Of a stretch of DNA of 64,000 nt, positions 50,601 to 62,831 are shown piece after piece. The stretch is taken from assembly GCA_964019135.1 (NCBI GenBank), contig OZ025264.1, positions 37,967,994-38,031,993 on the forward strand, in the 5' to 3' direction. Under the pieces are notes generated by a model. That model worked only from the letters and a program-made list of their open reading frames with translations. It made no database searches and was not told where the DNA came from. How positions within the stretch are numbered: position 1 is the first letter of the stretch; every line of letters starts with the position of its first letter. Position numbers and translations under genes: made by a program. This stretch comes from Arenicola marina (lineage: Eukaryota; Annelida; Polychaeta; Arenicolidae).

Positions 50601-51966
50601 TACACCCAGCGTCAGTGGCGCCAGGCAGTACACCCAGCGTCAGTGGCGTCAGGCGGTACACCCAGCGTCAGTGGCGCCAGGCAGTACACCCAGCGTCAAT
50701 GGCGCCAGGCAGTACACCCAGCGTCAGTGGCACCAGGCAGTACACCCAGCGTCAATGGCGCCAAGCAGTACACCCAGCGTCAATGGCGCCAGGCAGTACA
50801 CACAGCGTCAGTGGGGCCAGGCAGTACACCCAGCGTTAGTGGCGCGAGGTAGTACACCCAGCGTCAGCGGCGCCAGGCAGTACACCCAGCGTCAGTGGCG
50901 CCAGGCAGTGCACCCAACGTCAGTTGGGCCAGGCAGTACACCCAGCGTCAGTGGCGCCAGGCAGTACACCCAGCGTCAGTGGCGCAAGGCAGTACACCCA
51001 GCGTCTGTGGCGCCAGGCAGTACACCCAGCGTTAGTGGCGCGAGGCAGTACACCCAGCGTCAGTGGCGCCAAGCAGTACACCCAGCGTCAATGGCGCCAG
51101 GCAGTACACCCAGCGTTAGTGGCGGGAGGCAGTACACCCAGCGTCAGTGGCGCCAGGCAGTACACCCAGCGTTAGTGGCGCCAGGCAGTACACCCAGCGT
51201 CAGTGGCGCCAGGCTTTACATCCAGCGTCAGTGGCGCCAGGCAGTACACCCAGCGTCAGTGGCGCCAGGCAGTACACCCAGCGTTAGTGGCGCCAGGCAC
51301 TACACCCAGCGTTAGTGGCGCGAGGCATTACACCCAGCGTCAATGGCGCCAGGCAGTACACCCAGCGTTAGTGGCGCCAAGCAGTACACCCAGCGTTATT
51401 GGCGCCAGGCAGTACACCCAGCGTCAGTGGCGCCAGGCAGTACACCCAGCGTTAGTGGCGCGAGGCAGTACACCTAGCGTCAGTGGCGCCAGGCAATACA
51501 CCCAGCGTCAATGGCGCCAGGCAGTACACCCAGCGTTAGTGGCGCCAAGCAGTACACCCAGCGTTATTGGCGCCAGGCAGTACACCCAGCGTCAGTGGCG
51601 CCAGGCAGTACACCCAGCGTTAGTGGCGCCAGGCAGTACACCTAGCGTCAGTGGCGCCAGGCAATACACCCAGCGTCAGTGGCTCCAGGCAGTACACCCA
51701 GCGTCAGTGGCGCGAGGCAGTACACCCAGCGTTAGTGGCGCGAGGCAGTACACCCAGCGTCAGTGGCGCCAGGCAATACACCCAGCGTCAATGGCGCCAG
51801 GCATTACACTCAGTGTCAGTGGCGCCAGGCCGTGCACCCAGCGTTATTGGCGCCAGGCAGTACACCCAGCGTCAGTGGCGCCAGGCAGTACACCCAGCGT
51901 TAGTGGCGCCATTCAGTACACCTAGCGTCAGTGGCGCCAGGCAATACACCCAGCGTCAGTGGCGCC

Positions 51967-54900
51967 AGGCAGTACACCCATCGTTAGTGGCGCGAGGCAG
52001 TACACCCAGCGCCAGCGGCGCGGGGCAGTACACCCAGCGTTAGTGGCGGGAGGCGGTACACCCAGCGTCAGTGACGCCAGGCGGTACACCCAGCGTTAGT
52101 GGCGCCAGGCAGTACACCCAGCGTCAGTGGCGCCAGGCAGTACACCCAGCGTTAGTGGCGCCAGGCAGTACACCCAGCGTTAGTGGCGCCAGGCAGTACA
52201 CCCAGCGTTAGTGGCGCGAGGCAGTACACCCAGCGTTAGTGGCGCCAGGCAGTACACCCAGCGTCAGTGGCGCCAGGCAGTACACCCAGCGTCAGTGGCG
52301 TCAGGCGGTACACCCAGCGTCAGTGGCGCCAGGCAGTACACCCAGCGTCAATGGCGCCAGGCAGTACACCCAGCGTCAGTGGCACCAGTCAGTACACCCA
52401 GCGTCAATGGCGCCAAGCAGTACACCCAGCGTCAATGGCGCCAGGCAGTACACACAGCGTCAGTGGGGCCAGGCAGTACACCCAGCGTTAGTGGCGCGAG
52501 GTAGTACACCCAGCGTCAGCGGCGCCAGGCAGTACACCCAGCGTCAGTGGCGCCAGGCAGTGCACCCAGCGTCAGTGGCGCCAGGCAGTACATCTAGCGT
52601 CAGTTGGGCCAGGCAGTACACCCCGCGTCAGTTGGCGCCAGGCAGTACACCCAGCGTCAGTGGCGCAAGGCAGTACACCCAACGTCAGTGGCGCCAGGCA
52701 GTACACCAAGCGTTAGTGGCGCGAGGCAGTACACCCAGCGTCAGTGGCGCCAGGCAGTACACCCAGCGTCAATGGCGCCAGGCAGTACACCCAGCCTTCT
52801 TGGCGCGAGGCAGTACACCCAGCGTCAGTGGCGCCAGGCAGTACATCCAGCGTTAGTGGCGCCAGGCAGTACACCCAGCGTCAGCGGCGCCAGGCAGTAC
52901 ACCCAGCGTCAGTGGCGCCAGGCTTTACATCCAGCGTCAGTGGCGCCAGGCAGTACACCCAGCGTCAGTGGCGCCAGGCAGTACACCCAGCGTCAGTTGG
53001 GCCAGGCAGTAAACCCAGCGTTAGTGGCGCGAGGCAGTACACCAAGCGTCAGTACCGCGAGGCAGTACACCCAGCGTTAGTGGCGCCAGGCAGTACACCC
53101 AGCGTCAGTTGGGCCAGGCAGTAAACCCAGCGTTAGTGGCGCGAGGCAGTACACCAAGCGTCAGTGGCGCGAGGCAGTACACCCAGCGTTAGTGGCGCCA
53201 GGCAGTACACCCCGCGTTAGTGGCGCGAGGCAGTACACCCAGCGTCAATGGCGCCAGGCAGTACACCCAGCGTCAGTGGCGCGAGGCAGTACACCCAGCG
53301 TTAGTGGCGCCAAGCAGTACACCCAGCGTTAGTGGCGCCAGGCAGTACACCTAGCGTCAGTGGCGCCAGGCAGTACACCCAGCGTCAGTGGCGCCAGGCA
53401 GTACACCCAGCGTCAGTGGCGCCAGGCCGTACACCCAGCGTCAGTGGCGCGAGGCAGTACACCCAGCGTCAGTGGCGCCAGCCAGTACACCCAGCGTCAG
53501 TGGCGCCAGGCAATACACCCAGTGTCAGTGGCGCGAGGCAGTACACCCAGCGTCAGTGGCGCGAGGCAGTACACCCAGCGTTAGGGGCGCAGGCGTAAAC
53601 CGGGCGTTAGTGGCGCCAGGCAGTACACCCACCGTTAGTGGCGCCAAGCGGTACTCCCCGCGTTATTGGCGCCAGGCAGTACACCCAGCGTTAGTGGCGC
53701 GAGGCAGTACACCCAGCGTCAGTGGCGCCAGGCAGTACACCCAGCGTCAGTGGCACCAGGCAGTATACCCAGCGTCAGTGGCGCCAGGCAGTGCACCCAG
53801 CGTCAGTGGCGCGAGGCAGTACACCCAGCGTCAGCGGTGCCAGGCAGTACACCCAGCGTCAGTGGCGCCAGGCAGTACACCCAGCGTCAGTGGCGCCAGG
53901 CAGTACACCCAGCGTCAGCGGCGCGAGGCAGTACATCCAGCGTCAGTGGCGCCAGGCAGTACACCCAGTGTCAGTGGCGCCAGGCAGTACACCCAGAGTC
54001 AGTGGCGCCAGGCAGTACACCTAGCGCCAATGGCGCCAGGCAGTACACCCAGCGTCAGTGGCGCCAGGCAGTACACCCGGCGTCAGTGGCGCGAGGCAGT
54101 ACACCCAGCGTCAGTGGCGCGAGGCAATACACCCAGCGTTAGTGGCGCCAGGCAGTACACCCAGCGCCAGCGGCGCGAGGCAGTACACCCAGCGTTAGTG
54201 GCGGGTAGCGGTACACCCAGCGTCAGTGACGCCAGGCGGTACACCCAGCGTTAGTGGCGCCAGGCAGTACACCCAGCGTCAGTGGCGCCAGGCAGTACAC
54301 CCAGCGTTAATGGCGCCAGGCAGTACACCCAGCGTTAGTGGCGCGAGGCAGTACACCCAGCGTTAGTGGCGCCAGGCAGTACACCCAGCGTCAGTGGCGC
54401 CAGGCAGTACACCCAGCGTCAGTGGCGCCAGGCAGTACACCTAGCGTCAGTTGGGCCAGGCAGTACACCCAGCGTCAGTGGCGCCAGGCAGTACACCCAG
54501 CGTTAGTGGCGCCAGGCAGTACACCCAGCGTCAGTGGCGCCAGGCAGTGCACCCAGCGTCAGTGGCGCCAGGCAGTACACCTAGCGTCAGTTGGGCCAGG
54601 CAGTACACCCAGCGTCAGTGGCGCCAGGCAGTACACCCAGCGTCAGTGGCGCAAGGCAGTACACCCAACGTCAGTGGCGCCAGGCAGTACACCAAGGGTT
54701 AGTGGCGCGAGGCAGTACACCCAGCGTCAGTGGCGCCAGGCAGTACACCCAGCGTCAATGGCGCCAGGCAGTACACCCAGCGTTATTGGCGCGAGGCAGT
54801 ACACCCAGCGTCAGCGGCGCCAGGCAGTACACCCAGCGTCAGTGGCGCCAGGCTTTACATCCAGCGTCAGTGGCGCCAGGCAGTACACCCAGCGTCAGTG

Positions 54901-57900
54901 GCGCCAGGCAGTACACCCAGCGTCAGTTGGGCCAGGCAGTAAACCCAGCGTTAGTGGCGCGAGGCAGTACACCAAGCGTCAGTGGCGCGAGGCAGTACAC
55001 CCAGCGTTAGTGGCGCCAGGCAGTACACCCAGCGTCAGTTGGGCCAGGCAGTAAACCCAGCGTTAGTGGCGCGAGGCAGTACACCAAGCGTCAGTGGCGC
55101 GAGGCAGTACACCCAGCGTTAGTGGCGCCAGGCAGTACACCCAGCGTTAGTGGCGCGAGGCAGTACACCTAGCGTTAGTGGCGCCAAGCAGTACACCCAG
55201 CGTTAGTGGCGCCAGGCAGTACACCTAGCGTCAGAGGCGCCAGGCAGTACACCCAGCGTCAGTGGCGCCAGGCAATACACCCAGCGTCAGTGGCGCCAGG
55301 CCGTACACCCAGAGTCAGTGGCGCGAGGCAGTACACCCAGCGTCAGTGGCGATAGCCAGTACACCCAGCGTCAGTGGCGCCAGGCAGTACACCCAGTGTC
55401 AGTGGCGCGAGGCAGTACACCCAGCGTCAGTGGCGCGAGGCAGTACACCCAGCGTTAGTGGCGCAGGCGTAAACCCAGCGTTAGTGGCGCCAGGCAGTAC
55501 ACCCAGCGTCAGTGGCGCCAGGCAGTACACCCAGCGTCAGTGGCACCAGGCAGTATACCCAGCGTCAGTGGCGCCAGGCAGTGCACCCAGCGTCAGTGGC
55601 GCGAGGCAGTACACCCAGCGTCAGCGGTGCCAGGCAGTACACCCAGCGTCAGTGGCGCCAGGCAGTACACCCAGAGTCAGTGGCGCCAGGCAGTACACCT
55701 AGCGCCAATGGCGCCAGGCAGTACACCCAGCGTCAGTGGCGCCAGGCAGTACACCCAGCGTCAGTGGCGCGAGGCAGTACACCCAGCGTCAGTGGCGCGA
55801 GGCAATACACCCAGCGTTAGTGGCGCCAGGCAGTACACCCAGCGCCAGCGGCGCGAGGCAGTACACCCAGCGTTAGTGGCGGGAGGCGGTACACCCAGCG
55901 TCAGTGACGCCAGGCGGTACACCCAGCGTTAGTGGCGCCAGGCAGTACACCCAGCGTCAGTGGCGCCAGGCAGTACACCCAGCGTTAGTGGCGCCAGGCA
56001 GTACACCCAGCGTTAGTGGCGCGAGGCAGTACACCCAGCGTCAGTGGCGCCAGGCAGTACACCCAGTGTCAGTGGCGCGAGGCAGTACACCCAGCGTCAG
56101 TGGCGCGAGGCAGTACACCCAGCGTTAGTGGCGCAGGCGTAAACCCAGCGTTAGTGGCGCCAGGCAGTACACCCAGCGTCAGTGGCGCCAGGCAGTACAC
56201 CCAGCGTCAGTGGCACCAGGCAGTACACCCAGCGTCAATGGCGCCAGGCAGTACACACAGCGTCAGTGGGGCCAGGCAGTACACCCAGCGTTAGTGGCGC
56301 GAGGTAGTACACCCAGCGTCAGCGGCGCCAGGCAGTAAACCCAGCGTTAGTGGCGCGAGGCAGTACACCAAGCGTTAGTGGCGCGAGGTAGTACACCCAG
56401 CGTCAGCGGCGCCAGGCAGTACACCCAGCGTCAGTGGCGCCAGGCTTTACATCCAGCGTCAGTGGCGCCAGGCAGTACACCCAGCGTCAGTGGCGCCAGG
56501 CAATACACCCAGCGTCAGTTGGGCCAGGCAGTAACCCCAGCGTTAGTGGCGCGAGGCAGTACACCAAGCGTCAGTGGCGCGAGGCAGTACACCCAGCGTT
56601 AGTGGCGCCAGGCAGTACACCCAGCGTCAGTTGGGCCAGGCAGTAAACCCAGCGTTAGTGGCGCGAGGCAGTACACCAAGCGTCAGTGGCGCGAGGCAGT
56701 ACACCCAGCGTCAGTGGCGCGAGGCAGTACACCCAGCGTTAGTGGCGCCAAGCAGTACACCTAGCGTTAGTGGCGCCAGGCAGTACACCTAGCGTCAGTG
56801 GCGCCAGGCAGTACACCCAGCGTCAGTGGCGCCAGGCAATACACCCAGCGTCAGTGGCGCCAGGCCGTACACCCAGAGTCAGTGGCGCGAGGCAGTACAC
56901 CCAGCGTTAGTGGCGCAGGCGTAAACCCAGCGTTAGTGGCGCCAGGCAGTACACCCAGCGTTAGTGGCGCCAAGCGGTACTCCCCGCGTTATTGGCGCCA
57001 GGCAGTACACCCAGCGTCAGTGGCGTCAGGCAGTACATCCAGCGTCAGTGGCGCCAGGCAATACACCCAGCGTTAGTGGCGCCAAGCAGTACACCCAGCG
57101 TTAGTGGCGTAAGGCGGTACACCCAGCGTCAGTGGCGCCAGGCAGTACACCCAGCGTCAGTGGCGCCAGGCAGTACACCCACCGTTAGTGGCGCCAGGCA
57201 GTACACCCAGCGTTAGTGGCGCCAGGCAGTACACCCAGCGTTAGTGGCGCGAGGCAGTACACCCAGCGTCAGTGGCGCCAGGCAGTACACCCAGCGTCAG
57301 TGGCACCAGGCAGTATACCCAGCGTCAGTGGCGCCAGGCAGTGCACCCAGCGTCAGTGGCGCGAGGCAGTACACCCAGCGTCAGTGGTGCCAGGTAGTAC
57401 ACCCAGCGTCAGTGGCGCCAGGCAGTACACCCAGCGTCAGTGGCGCCAGGCAGTACACCCAGCGTCAGCGGCGCGAGGCAGTACATCCAGCGTCAGTGGC
57501 GCCAGGCAGTACACCCAGTGTCAGTGGCGCCAGGCAGTACACCCAGCGTCAGTGGCGCCAGGCACTAAACCTAGCGCCAATGGCGCCAGGCAGTACACCC
57601 AGCGTCAGTGGCGCCAGGCAGTACACCCAGCATCAGTGGAGCGAGGCAGTACACCCAGCGTCAGTGGCGCGAGGCAATACACCCAGCGTTAGTGGCGCCA
57701 GGCAGTACACCCAGCGTCAGCCGCGCCAGGCAGTACACCCAGCGTTAGTGGCGGGAGGCAGTACACCCATCGTTAGTGGCGCGAGGCAGTACACCCAGCG
57801 CCAGCGGCGCGAGGCAGTACACCCAGCGTTAGTGGCGGGAGGCAGTACACCCAGCGTTAGTGGCGCCAGGCAGTACACCCAGCGTCAGTGGCGCCAGGCA

Positions 57901-59477
57901 GTACACCCAGCGTTAGTGGCGCCAGGCAGTACACCCAGCGTTAGTGGCGCGAGGCAGTACACCCAGCCTTAGTGGCGCCAGGCAGTACACCCAGCGTCAG
58001 TGGCGCCAGGCAGTACACCCAGCGTTAGTGGCGCCAGGCACTACATCCAGCGTTAGTGGCGCGAGGCAGTACACCCAGCGTTAGTGGCGCCAGGCAGTAC
58101 ACCCAGCGTCAGTGGCGCCAGGCAGTACACCCAGCGTCAGTGGCGTCAGGCGGTACACCCAGCGTCAGTGGCGCCAGGCAGTACACCCAGCGTCAATGGC
58201 GCCAGGCAGTACACCCAGCGTCAGTGGCACCAGGCAGTACACCCAGCGTCAATGGCGCCAAGCAGTACACCCAGCGTCAATGGCGCCAGGCAGTACACAC
58301 AGCGTCAGTGGGGCCAGGCAGTACACCCAGCGTTAGTGGCGCGAGGTAGTACACCCAGCGTCAGCGGCGCCAGGCAGTACACCCAGCGTCAGTGGCGCCA
58401 GGCAGTGCACCCAACGTCAGTTGGGCCAGGCAGTACACCCAGCGTCAGTGGCGCCAGGCAGTACACCCAGCGTCAGTGGCGCAAGGCAGTACACCCAGCG
58501 TCTGTGGCGCCAGGCAGTACACCCAGCGTTAGTGGCGCGAGGCAGTACACCCAGCGTCAGTGGCGCCAAGCAGTACACCCAGCGTCAATGGCGCCAGGCA
58601 GTACACCCAGCGTTAGTGGCGGGAGGCAGTACACCCAGCGTCAGTGGCGCCAGGCAGTACACCCAGCGTTAGTGGCGCCAGGCAGTACACCCAGCGTCAG
58701 TGGCGCCAGGCTTTACATCCAGCGTCAGTGGCGCCAGGCAGTACACCCAGCGTCAGTGGCGCCAGGCAGTACACCCAGCGTTAGTGGCGCCAGGCACTAC
58801 ACCCAGCGTTAGTGGCGCGAGGCATTACACCCAGCGTCAATGGCGCCAGGCAGTACACCCAGCGTTAGTGGCGCCAAGCAGTACACCCAGCGTTATTGGC
58901 GCCAGGCAGTACACCCAGCGTCAGTGGCGCCAGGCAGTACACCCAGCGTTAGTGGCGCGAGGCAGTACACCTAGCGTCAGTGGCGCCAGGCAATACACCC
59001 AGCGTCAATGGCGCCAGGCAGTACACCCAGCGTTAGTGGCGCCAAGCAGTACACCCAGCGTTATTGGCGCCAGGCAGTACACCCAGCGTCAGTGGCGCCA
59101 GGCAGTACACCCAGCGTTAGTGGCGCCAGGCAGTACACCTAGCGTCAGTGGCGCCAGGCAATACACCCAGCGTCAGTGGCTCCAGGCAGTACACCCAGCG
59201 TCAGTGGCGCGAGGCAGTACACCCAGCGTTAGTGGCGCGAGGCAGTACACCCAGCGTCAGTGGCGCCAGGCAATACACCCAGCGTCAATGGCGCCAGGCA
59301 TTACACTCAGTGTCAGTGGCGCCAGGCCGTGCACCCAGCGTTATTGGCGCCAGGCAGTACACCCAGCGTCAGTGGCGCCAGGCAGTACACCCAGCGTTAG
59401 TGGCGCCATTCAGTACACCTAGCGTCAGTGGCGCCAGGCAATACACCCAGCGTCAGTGGCGCCAGGCAGTACACCCA
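51967..59477 (+). repeat. 7.5-kb tandem duplication, copy B
   Basis: Direct copy of 44472-51966. It agrees at nearly every base and keeps the 29-bp unit (52632) and four 26-bp units (53586, 55460, 56130, 56911), but not the two private single-base losses. The match ends at 59477, G at 59478 facing T at 51981. The duplication boundary has about 14 bases of homology, as any exchange between repeat units would leave. Confidence 0.94.
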
Positions 59478-61068
59478 GCGTCAGTGGCGCGAGGCAGTAC
59501 ACCCAGCTTCAGTGGCGCCAGCCAGTACACCCAGCGTCAACGGCGCCAGGCAGTACACCCAGCGTCAGTGGCGCCAGGCTTTACATCCAGCGTCAGTGGC
59601 GCCAGGCAGTACACCCAGCGTCAGTGGCGCCAGGCAGTACACCCAGCGTCAGTTGGGCCAGGCAGTAAACCCAGCGTTAGTGGCGCGAGGCAGTACACCC
59701 AGCGTCAGTGGCGAGAGGCAGTACACCCAGCGTTAGTGGCGCCAGGCAGTACACCCAGCGTTAGTGGCGCGAGGCAGTACACCCAGCGTCAATGGCGCCA
59801 GGCAGTACACCCAGCGTTAGTGGCGCCAAGCAGTACATCCTGCGTTATTGGCGCCAGGCAGTACACCCAGCGTCAGTGGCGCCAGGCAGTACACCCAGCG
59901 TTAGTGGCGCGAGGCAGTACACCTAGCGTCAGTGGCGCCAGGCAATACACCCAGCGTCAATGGCGCCAGGCAGTACACCCAGCGTTAGTGGCGCCAAGCA
60001 GTACACCCAGCGTTATTGGCGCCAGGCAGTACACCCAGCGTCAGTGGCGCCAGGCAGTACACCCAGCGTTAGTGGCGCCAGGCAGTACACCTAGCGTCAG
60101 TGGCGCCAGGCAATACACCCAGCGTCAGTGGCGCCAGGCAGTACACCCAGCGTCAGTGGCGCGAGGCAGTACACCCAGCTTCAGTGGCGCCAGCCAGTAC
60201 ACTCAGCGTCAGTGGCGCCAGGCAGTACACCCAGCGTCAGTGGCGCCAGGTATTACACTAAGTGTCAGTGGCGCCAGGCCGTACACCCAGCGTCAGTGGC
60301 GCGAGGCAGTACACCCAGCGTCAGTGGCGCCAGCCAGTACACCCAGCGTCAGTGGCGCCAGGCAGTACACCCAGCGTCAGTGGCGCCAGGCAGTACACCC
60401 AGTGTCAGTGGCGCGAGGCACTACACCCAGCGTCAGTGGCGCGAGGCAGTACACCCAGCGTTAGTGGCGCCAGGCGTACACCCAGCGTTAGTGGCGCCAG
60501 GCAGTACACCCAGCGTTAGTGGCGCCAAGCGGTACACCCCGCGTTATTGGCGCCAGGCAGTACACCCAGCGTCAGTGGCGTCAGGCAGTACACCCAGCGT
60601 CAGTGGCGCCAGGCAATACACCCAGCGTTAGTGGCGCCAAGCAGTACACCCAGCGTTAGTGGCGGAAGGCGGTACACCCAGCGTCAGTTTCGCCAGGCAG
60701 TACACCCAGCGTCAGTGGCGCCAGGCAGTACACCCACCGTTAGTGGCGCCAGGCAGTACACCCAGCGTCAGTGGCGCCAGGCAGTACACCCAGCGTCAGT
60801 GGCGCAAGGCAGTACACCCAGCGTCAGTGGCGCCAGGCAGTACACCCAGCGTTCGTGGCGCGAGGCAGTACACCCAGCGTCAGTGGCGCCAGGCAGTACA
60901 CCCAGCGTCAGTGGCGCCAGGCTTTACATCCAGCGTCAGTGGCGCCAGGCAGTACACCCAGCGTCAGTGGCGCCAGGCAGTACACCCAGCGTCAGTTGGG
61001 CCAGGCATTACACCCAGCGTTAGTGGCGCCAAGCAGTACACCCAGCGTTATTGGCGCCAGGCAGTACA

Positions 61069-62831
61069 CCCAGCGTCAGTGGCGCCAGGCAGTACACCCA
61101 GGGTTAGTGGCGCGAGGCAGTACACTCAGCGTTAGTGGCGCCAGGCAGTACACCTAGCGTCAGTGGCGCCAGGCAATACACCCAACGTCAGTGGCGCCAG
61201 GCAGTACACCCAGCGTCAGTGGCGCGAGGCAGTACACCCAGCTTCAGTGGCGCCAGCCAGTACACCCAGCGTCAGTGGCGCCAGGCAGTACACCCAGCGT
61301 CAGTGGCGCCAGGCAGTACACTCAGTGTCAGTGGCGCCAGGCCGTACACCCAGCGTCGGTGGCGCGAGGCAGTACACCCAGCGTCAGTGGCGCCAGCCAG
61401 TACACCCAGCGTCAGTGGCGCCAGGCAGTACACCCAGCGTCAGTGGCGCCAGGCAGTACACCCAGTGTCAGTGGCGCGAGGCAGTACACCCAGCGTCAGT
61501 GGCGCGAGGCAGTACACCCAGCGTTAGTGGCGCCAGGCGTACACCCAGCGTTAGTGGCGCCAGGCAGTACACCCAGCGTTAGTGGCGCCAAGCGGTACAC
61601 CCCGCGTTATTGGCGCCAGGCAGTACACCCAGCGTCAGTGGCGCCAGGCAATACACCCAGCGTTAGTGGCGCCAAGCAGTACACCCAGCGTTAGTGGCGG
61701 AAGGCGGTACACCCAGCGTCAGTGGCGCCAGGCAGTACACCCACCGTTAGTGGCGCCAGGCAGTACACCCAGCGTTAGTGGCGCCAGGCAGAACACCCAG
61801 CGTTAGTGGCGCGAGGCAGTACACCCAGCGTCAGTGGCGCGAGGCAGTACACCCAGCGTCAGTGGCACCAGGCAGTATACCCAGCGTCAGTGGCGCCAGG
61901 CAGTGCACCCAGCGTCAGTGGCGCGAGGCAGTAGACCCAGCGTCAGTGGCGCCAGGCAGTACACCCAGCGTCAGCGGCGCGAGGCAGTACATCCAGCGTC
62001 AGTGGCGCCAGGCAGTACACCCAGCGTCAGTGGCGCCAGGCAGTACACCCAGCGTCAGTGGCGCCAGGCGGTACACCCAGCGTCAGTGGCGCCAGGCAGT
62101 ACACCCAGCGTCAGTGGCACCAGGCAGTACACCCAGAGTCAATGGCGCCAAGCATTACACCCAGCGTCAATGGCGCCAGGCAGTACACACAGCGTCAGTG
62201 GGGCCAGGCAGTACACCCAGCGTTAGTGGCGCGAGGCAGTACACCCAGCGTCAGCGGCGCCAGGCAGTACACCCAGCGTCAGTGGCGCCAGGCAGTACAC
62301 CCAGCGTTAGTGGCGCGAGGCAGTACACCCAGCGTCAGTGGCGCCAGGCAGTACACCCAGCGTCAATGGCGCCAGGCAGTACACACAGCGTCAGTGGCGC
62401 CAGGCAGTACACCTAGCGTCAGTGGCGCCAGGCAATACACCCAGCGTCAGTGGCGCCAGGCAGTACACCCAGCGACAGTGGCGCGAGGCAGTACACCCAG
62501 CGTCAGTGGCGCCAGCCAGTACACCCAGCGTCAGTGGCGCCAGGCAGTACACCCAGCGTCAGTGGCGCCAGGCAGTACACCCAGCGTTAGTGGCGCGAGG
62601 CAGTACACCCAGCGTTAGTGGCGGGAGGCGGTACACCCAGCGTTAGTGGCGCCAGGCAGTACACCCAGCGTCAGTGGCGCGAGGCAGTACACCCAGCGTT
62701 AGTGGCGCGAGGCAGTACACCCAGCGTCAGTGGCGCCAGGCTTTACACCCAGCGTTAGTGGCGCCAGGCAGTACACCCAGCGTCAGTGGCGGCAGGCAGT
62801 ACACCCAGCGGCAATGGCGCCAGGCAGTACG
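61069..62831 (+). repeat. 1,763-bp tandem duplication, copy A
   Basis: Repeats at 62832. The spacing of 1,763 bp is 63 units minus 1 bp; the missing base is in the 27-bp unit at 61538/61539. The left edge is at 61068, A here and G at 62831. Its central part also resembles 17.3-18.4 kb and 31.8-32.9 kb, so it belongs to the same family as the 7.1-kb segments. Confidence 0.92.

Larger units (their letters stand above)
44472..51966 (+). repeat. 7.5-kb tandem duplication, copy A
   Basis: Repeats directly at 51967. The spacing is 7,495 bp up to about 46.4 kb and 7,497 bp after about 46.7 kb. In units this is 268 minus 7 bp: four 26-bp units and one 29-bp unit. Two further single-base losses at 46404 and 46664 are private to this copy. 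Other private changes include CGCCGGGCAG near 46120 and CCCAACGTC near 46919. It contains shorter four-unit duplications, listed separately. Confidence 0.94.
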
